Assembly: GCA_024697705.1 (NCBI GenBank)
Contig: JAILFF010000098.1
Coordinates: forward strand, 1 to 9,462
Reading direction: 5' to 3'
From: Ruminococcus sp.
GTDB lineage: Bacteria > Bacillota > Clostridia > Oscillospirales > Ruminococcaceae
DNA: 9,462 bases
This document shows, piece after piece, positions 6,931-9,462 of the stretch. The stretch's first letter is position 1. Every line of letters starts with the position of its first letter. Made by a program: the position numbers and the translations under genes. The notes beneath the pieces are model-generated. The model was not told the origin of the DNA. It saw only the letters and a list, made by a program, of their open reading frames with translations, and ran no database searches.

Positions 6931-6948
6931 TGTTCCGTTTTCGGAACA
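6931..6948. promoter_or_regulatory. Perfect palindrome in the recA promoter, candidate operator
   Basis: TGTTCCGTTTTCGGAACA has 7-bp arms and a TTTT spacer; flanking TTA/TAA continue the symmetry after one G-T position. It covers the -35 region of the predicted recA promoter and ends 10 bases before the -10. It is not followed by a T-run, so it is unlikely to be the terminator of the phosphatase gene. The half-sites are arranged GTTC-N8-GAAC, unlike the classical Gram-positive LexA box GAAC-N4-GTTC, so the regulator is uncertain. Confidence 0.6.
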
Positions 6949-6955
6949 GTAAATA

Positions 6956-6964
6956 TGATATAAT
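6956..6964 (+). promoter_or_regulatory. Extended -10 promoter element of recA
   Basis: TGA followed by a perfect TATAAT (6959-6964) makes an extended -10 box. No good -35 is present at the right distance (candidates such as CGTTTT at 6936-6941 are poor), so the TG motif probably compensates. Predicted transcription start is near 6971, about 50 bases before the preferred recA start codon. Confidence 0.65.
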
Positions 6965-6995
6965 ATATTCGGGGAAAGGAAAGACCCCCGAATAT
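6965..6995. repeat. 10-bp inverted repeat across the recA transcription start
   Basis: ATATTCGGGG (6965-6974) and CCCCGAATAT (6986-6995) are perfect arms around an 11-base purine-rich loop containing AAAGGA. The left arm starts directly after the -10 box, so in RNA only a shorter GC stem would form. It may be a second operator or a 5' mRNA hairpin. An ATG at 6994 lies in the right arm. Confidence 0.5.
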
Positions 6996-7020
6996 GATCC
7001 GAAAGGACGGTATTACCGAA

Positions 7021-8262
7021 ATGGCAGTTGATAAGAAAAAGAAAAACGAGGTCAAGCCCGTACAGAAGATAACCGACAAGGAAGAAAGAAACAAAGCGCT
7101 CGAAACGGCGCTCAGCTACATCGAGAAGAAGTTCGGCAAGGGCTCGATCATGCGTCTCGGCACGAATGAAAAGCTCGATATCGCGGCTATCCCGACAGGC
7201 TCCATGACGCTCGATATGGCGCTCGGGATTGGCGGTATCCCCCGCGGAAGGATCATCGAGCTGTACGGTCCCGAATCCTCCGGTAAGACTACCGTTGCGC
7301 TGCACTGCGCCGCCGAAACGCAGAAGCTCGGCGAGACCGTCGCGTTTATCGACGTTGAACACGCCCTCGACCCGACCTACGCGCAGAAGCTCGGCATCAA
7401 CCTTGACGATCTGCTCGTTTCTCAGCCCGACAGCGGCGAACAGGCGCTTGAAATAGCCGAGGTACTCGCCCGCTCGGGAAGCGTGGGTCTCATCGTCATC
7501 GACTCGGTGGCGGCTATGGTAACAAAGGCTGAGATCGACGGCGAAATGGGCGATATGCACGTCGGACAGCTGGCAAGACTTATGTCTCAGGCAATGAGAA
7601 AGCTGACTTCGGTGCTTTCAAAGTCTGAGTGCGCGGCTATATTCATCAACCAGATTCGCGAAAAGATCGGCGTAATGTACGGCAACCCCGAGACCACCCC
7701 CGGCGGAAGAGCGCTCAAATTCTACGCTTCTGTAAGAATGGACGTCCGCAGAGTTGAGCAGATAAAGGACGGCGGCGAGATCATCGGCAACCGCACGAAG
7801 GTCAAGATCGTCAAGAACAAGGTAGCCCCTCCGTTCAAGGAGTGCGAATTCGACATCATGTTCGGCGAGGGTATCTCCCGCACGGGCGAGGTGCTCGATC
7901 TCGCGGTCGATCTCGGCATAGTGAAGAAGGGCGGCGCGTGGTTCAGCTACGAAGATATGAAGCTCGGTCAGGGACGCGACAACGCGAAGATATTCCTCAA
8001 AGAACACCCCGATATCATGAAGGAATTTGAGGACAAGATCAGAGAAGCCATGTTCATGGCGGAAAGCAATCCCGAAAGCGACGCGGCTAAGGCGGTGGCG
8101 AAGAAGAAGACAAAGCTCGAAGAAAAGGCTGAAGCGGCGGCAGGACTTTCGGGCGGCGAAGAAGCGGAAAGCGGCTACTCCGCCGACGACAGTGACCTCG
8201 GCGGCAGCGACGACGATTTCGAGAGCTTCGCGCCCGTGGATATCAGCAATCTCGGAGACTGA
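7021..8262 (+). CDS. recA: Recombinase RecA
   Basis: RecA forms ATP-dependent filaments on single-stranded DNA, drives homologous strand exchange and stimulates LexA self-cleavage. From the preferred start at 7021 it has 413 residues. Visible motifs: FGKGSIMRLG (38-47), Walker A GPESSGKTT (83-91, Lys89), IDVEHALDP (110-118, catalytic Glu113), Walker B LIVIDS (157-162), the L1 region around 174-182 and the L2 region NQIREKIGVMYGNPETTPGG. Compared with E. coli RecA (352 residues) there is a 17-residue lysine-rich N-terminal extension and a longer, very acidic C-terminal tail (about 366-413, rich in Asp, Glu, Ser and Gly). After L1 it reads VGQLARLMSQ, where most RecAs have VGLQARLMSQ. The start is uncertain: ATG at 6994 would add 9 residues; 7021 is chosen because MAVDKKKK resembles RecA N-termini, with AAAGGA at 7002-7007 as a rather distant ribosome binding site (13 bases). 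recX follows after 6 bases. Confidence 0.97.
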   Translation: MAVDKKKKNEVKPVQKITDKEERNKALETALSYIEKKFGKGSIMRLGTNEKLDIAAIPTGSMTLDMALGIGGIPRGRIIELYGPESSGKTTVALHCAAETQKLGETVAFIDVEHALDPTYAQKLGINLDDLLVSQPDSGEQALEIAEVLARSGSVGLIVIDSVAAMVTKAEIDGEMGDMHVGQLARLMSQAMRKLTSVLSKSECAAIFINQIREKIGVMYGNPETTPGGRALKFYASVRMDVRRVEQIKDGGEIIGNRTKVKIVKNKVAPPFKECEFDIMFGEGISRTGEVLDLAVDLGIVKKGGAWFSYEDMKLGQGRDNAKIFLKEHPDIMKEFEDKIREAMFMAESNPESDAAKAVAKKKTKLEEKAEAAAGLSGGEEAESGYSADDSDLGGSDDDFESFAPVDISNLGD

Positions 8263-8268
8263 CAGCTC

Positions 8269-8886
8269 ATGCCGATAATCAAAAGCATTGAACAATATAA
8301 AGGCAGAACGATGAAGCTCGTCCTCGATGAGGGCGAGCCTGTCTTTATAAACGCGGATATTTTGTTGCAGTTCAACTTAAAAAGCGGAATGAATATTCCC
8401 GCCGCAGCGATCGAAGAGATCACCTCTGCCGACACAAGGCGTAAGGCGAGGGAACGGGCGATGTATCTTCTCGATTACCGAGACTATTCCTACGCCGAAA
8501 TGGTGGAGAAGCTCACGGGTACCTACGGGGAGGATATCGCGTTTGATACCGCCGACGAGCTTGCGGCGAAGGGCTTTCTGAACGACCGCCGTTATGCGGA
8601 AATGCTTGCGCGGCGGCTCTGTGAGGGCAAGCTGCTCGGGTATTTTCGGGCGAAGCCGTATATGCGCGAAAAGGGCATACCTGCCGCGGTCATCGAGCAG
8701 GCGCTTGCGGAGTATACCGATTCTGCGCCCGAACGTGCCGCGGCGCTTGCACGGAAAAAATATATGAAGTATTACGATCCCGATGACCGCAAAGCCATGC
8801 AAAAGCTGAAAGCGGCGTTGGTGCGGAGCGGGTACTCGTTTAGTGAAGCCGCCGAAGCGATAGAGATGCTTGCGGAGGAAGAATAA
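8269..8886 (+). CDS. recX: RecA regulatory protein RecX
   Basis: RecX binds RecA filaments and modulates, usually limits, RecA activity. The 205-residue protein has an N-terminal beta-rich extension (about 1-55) followed by the helical RecX repeats: RERAMYLLDYRDYSYAEMVE (61-80), the signature GFLNDRRYAEMLARRL (102-117), then REKGIPAAVIEQALAEY (133-149) and a last repeat near 175-202. It begins 6 bases after the recA stop; GGAG at 8254-8257, inside the recA end, lies 11 bases upstream of the ATG. Translational coupling to recA is therefore likely, giving co-expression of the enzyme and its modulator. The stop is TAA at 8884-8886. No strong T-run terminator follows; the GC-rich hairpins at 8916-9014 may end the transcript. 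Identification rests on repeat motifs and the recA neighbour. Confidence 0.93.
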   Translation: MPIIKSIEQYKGRTMKLVLDEGEPVFINADILLQFNLKSGMNIPAAAIEEITSADTRRKARERAMYLLDYRDYSYAEMVEKLTGTYGEDIAFDTADELAAKGFLNDRRYAEMLARRLCEGKLLGYFRAKPYMREKGIPAAVIEQALAEYTDSAPERAAALARKKYMKYYDPDDRKAMQKLKAALVRSGYSFSEAAEAIEMLAEEE

Positions 8887-8915
8887 AAAACGAACACCGC
8901 AAGTGAGGGAATAAT

Positions 8916-9014
8916 GCCGGATCCGGCGCCGGCTCGCGCCGGCGGGGAGTCAAAAGGGGCAGCGCCCCTCTTGCAGGGCATGGGGCAGAGCCCCATATGC
9001 GCCGCAGGCGCATA
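8916..9014. repeat. Cluster of tandem GC-rich hairpins
   Basis: Five inverted repeats lie almost end to end: GCCGGATCCGGC (8916-8927); CGCCGGC-TCGC-GCCGGCG (8927-8944); AGGGGC-AGC-GCCCCT (8955-8969); ATGGGGC-AGA-GCCCCAT (8980-8996); and ATGCGCC-GCA-GGCGCAT (8997-9013, one more T-A pair outside). The last three each have a 3-nt loop. No T-run follows any of them. The stretch has no ribosome binding site or convincing reading frame. It resembles a composite dispersed intergenic repeat rather than a single terminator; it may still terminate or stabilise the recA-recX transcript. Confidence 0.75.
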
Positions 9015-9074
9015 AAAGAAAGCCAACAGGTAAAGCAAATCCCCGAAAAAACGCACAAGCGAACAGATCAAAAA

Positions 9075-9164
9075 TAAAATCGGCAATTTAGAGAAAAGCC
9101 GACAAAAAAGCAGAAGCGAATAATTCAGCAAGTCAGTACGAAAACAAAGAAATTGCCGATTTTA
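9075..9164. repeat. 15-bp inverted repeat with a 60-base spacer
   Basis: TAAAATCGGCAATTT (9075-9089) and AAATTGCCGATTTTA (9150-9164) are perfect inverse copies. The spacer (9090-9149) is very A-rich on the plus strand and has no credible gene. The right arm directly abuts the next inverted repeat. It could be the ends of a small non-autonomous element, a long-stem RNA, or a remnant of an older insertion. Confidence 0.6.
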
Positions 9165-9217
9165 ATTTGCAAAAGAGCAGGTCTGAACGAAGTTCAGACA
9201 GGCGATATTTTGCAAAT
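9165..9217. repeat. Nested inverted repeats (10-bp outer, 8-bp inner)
   Basis: The outer arms ATTTGCAAAA (9165-9174) and TTTTGCAAAT (9208-9217) enclose a perfect hairpin GTCTGAAC-GAA-GTTCAGAC (9181-9199). Together they could fold into one stem with an internal loop. No promoter or T-run is obvious next to it. The structure is clear in sequence; its function is unknown. Confidence 0.6.
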
Positions 9218-9311
9218 AATGTGCGCATAGCAATACAAAGGTCATTTAGTGACAGGTCGGGGCAAGCTGTCAAGTATGATAAGATAGTTTACAAACAGTA
9301 CAACAACATGG

Positions 9312-9342
9312 TTTACAAGTTATCACAGAAATGTGATATAAT
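9312..9342 (+). promoter_or_regulatory. Predicted promoter of the transposase gene
   Basis: TTTACA (9312-9317) and a perfect TATAAT (9337-9342) preceded by TGA (extended -10) are separated by 19 bases. The long spacer weakens the promoter, as is common for transposase genes; the TG motif may compensate. Confidence 0.6.
9321..9338. promoter_or_regulatory. Palindrome between the -35 and -10 of the transposase promoter
   Basis: TATCACA-GAAA-TGTGATA is a perfect inverted repeat with 7-bp arms. It fills most of the promoter spacer and overlaps the first two bases of the -10 box, a place where a bound protein would block transcription. The binder could be the transposase or a host regulator. Confidence 0.5.
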
Positions 9343-9379
9343 TAAGGCACTAAACAAAATTCCGTAAGGAGTGGTCAAA

Positions 9380-9462
9380 ATGCCTTGGAAAGAGAGAACC
9401 AAAGCCATGTTGAGAGAAGAATTTATCCGCGAATACAAAGAACGTCAGCAGACGTTGAGTGA
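9380..9462 (+). CDS. Transposase N-terminus, IS481-like (3'-truncated by the window)
   Basis: ATG at 9380 with AAGGAG (9366-9371) 8 bases upstream opens a frame that runs to the window end, 27 complete codons. The product begins MPWKERTKAMLREEF and continues IREYKERQQTLS. From memory, MPWKE followed by a short helical R-EF segment and an S-E/L-CR helix-turn-helix is typical of IS481-type DDE transposases; here only the part before the helix-turn-helix is visible. The catalytic core is outside the window, so family and integrity cannot be confirmed. The promoter at 9312-9342 and the palindrome at 9321-9338 fit its control. Confidence 0.7.
   Translation, partial: MPWKERTKAMLREEFIREYKERQQTLS

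Larger units (their letters stand above)
9268..9462 (+). mobile_element. Probable left end of an IS481-like insertion sequence (cut by the window)
   Basis: The boundary is placed tentatively at TGTCAAG (9268), since DDE elements of this type usually begin with TGT and the transposase start codon then falls 112 bases inside. Between the two are a direct repeat GTTTACAA (9287-9294 and 9311-9318, 24 bases apart), which could be transposase-binding sites, a promoter and the start of the transposase gene. The right end and any target duplication lie outside the window, so the exact boundary is unproven. Confidence 0.45.

Noticed and set aside
6931..6952. Intrinsic terminator of the phosphatase gene
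   Set aside because: The stem is followed by GTAAATATG, not a T-run, and it overlaps the recA promoter.
6931..6995. Classical Gram-positive LexA box (GAAC-N4-GTTC) upstream of recA
   Set aside because: No such match is present; only the differently oriented GTTC-N8-GAAC palindrome is seen.
8772..9131. 119-codon hydrophobic reading frame on the minus strand, overlapping the end of recX
   Set aside because: It starts with TTG and has no ribosome binding site. Its Leu/Phe richness comes from the A-rich plus strand, and its middle is a translation of the GC hairpins.
9167..9367. 66-codon plus-strand reading frame before the transposase
   Set aside because: No ribosome binding site. It runs through inverted repeats, the probable IS end and the transposase promoter.
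8887..9379. CRISPR array
   Set aside because: There are several inverted repeats but no regularly spaced identical direct repeats with unique spacers.

Overview
The window looks like chromosomal DNA of a Gram-positive gut or rumen Clostridia, most likely Oscillospiraceae (Ruminococcus-like). This rests on GC-rich, mostly C- or G-ending codons, strong AAGGAG-type ribosome binding sites, near-consensus sigma-A promoters (one a perfect TTGACA-17-TATAAT), a Thr/Lys-linker lipoprotein, an anchored HtrA protease and a recA-recX pair. The species assignment is inference.

Layout: (1) 1-699, + strand: rsmE, a 16S rRNA m3U1498 methyltransferase lacking its first residues at the window edge. (2) 700-937: convergent intergenic region with a palindromic repeat and a bidirectional terminator. 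(3) 938-3824, - strand: a membrane-anchored HtrA serine protease and, upstream of it, an unrecognised lipoprotein; each has its own promoter and a leader that can fold. (4) 3825-4112: divergent promoter region between the lipoprotein and argS. (5) 4113-8886, + strand: argS, a PP2C-type Ser/Thr phosphatase, recA and recX. recA has its own promoter, with a perfect palindrome just upstream of the -10; recX follows recA by 6 bases and is probably translationally coupled. (6) 8887-9379: about 490 bases with no credible gene but many inverted repeats: GC-rich hairpins in tandem, then two AT-rich inverted-repeat structures, then the probable left end of an insertion sequence. (7) 9380-9462: the first 27 codons of a probable IS481-like transposase.

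Functionally the genes are mostly housekeeping: rRNA modification, envelope protein quality control, Arg-tRNA charging, protein dephosphorylation, and recombination with its modulator RecX. I see no clear undescribed multigene system. The most interesting signals are non-coding: the recA promoter palindrome, which does not match the classical Gram-positive LexA box; a foldable leader next to the lipoprotein ribosome binding site; alternative stems around the htrA ribosome binding site; and the inverted-repeat-rich stretch between recX and the IS. Protein oddities are a roughly 30-residue insertion between the catalytic His and Asp of HtrA, and a RecA with extended N- and C-termini.
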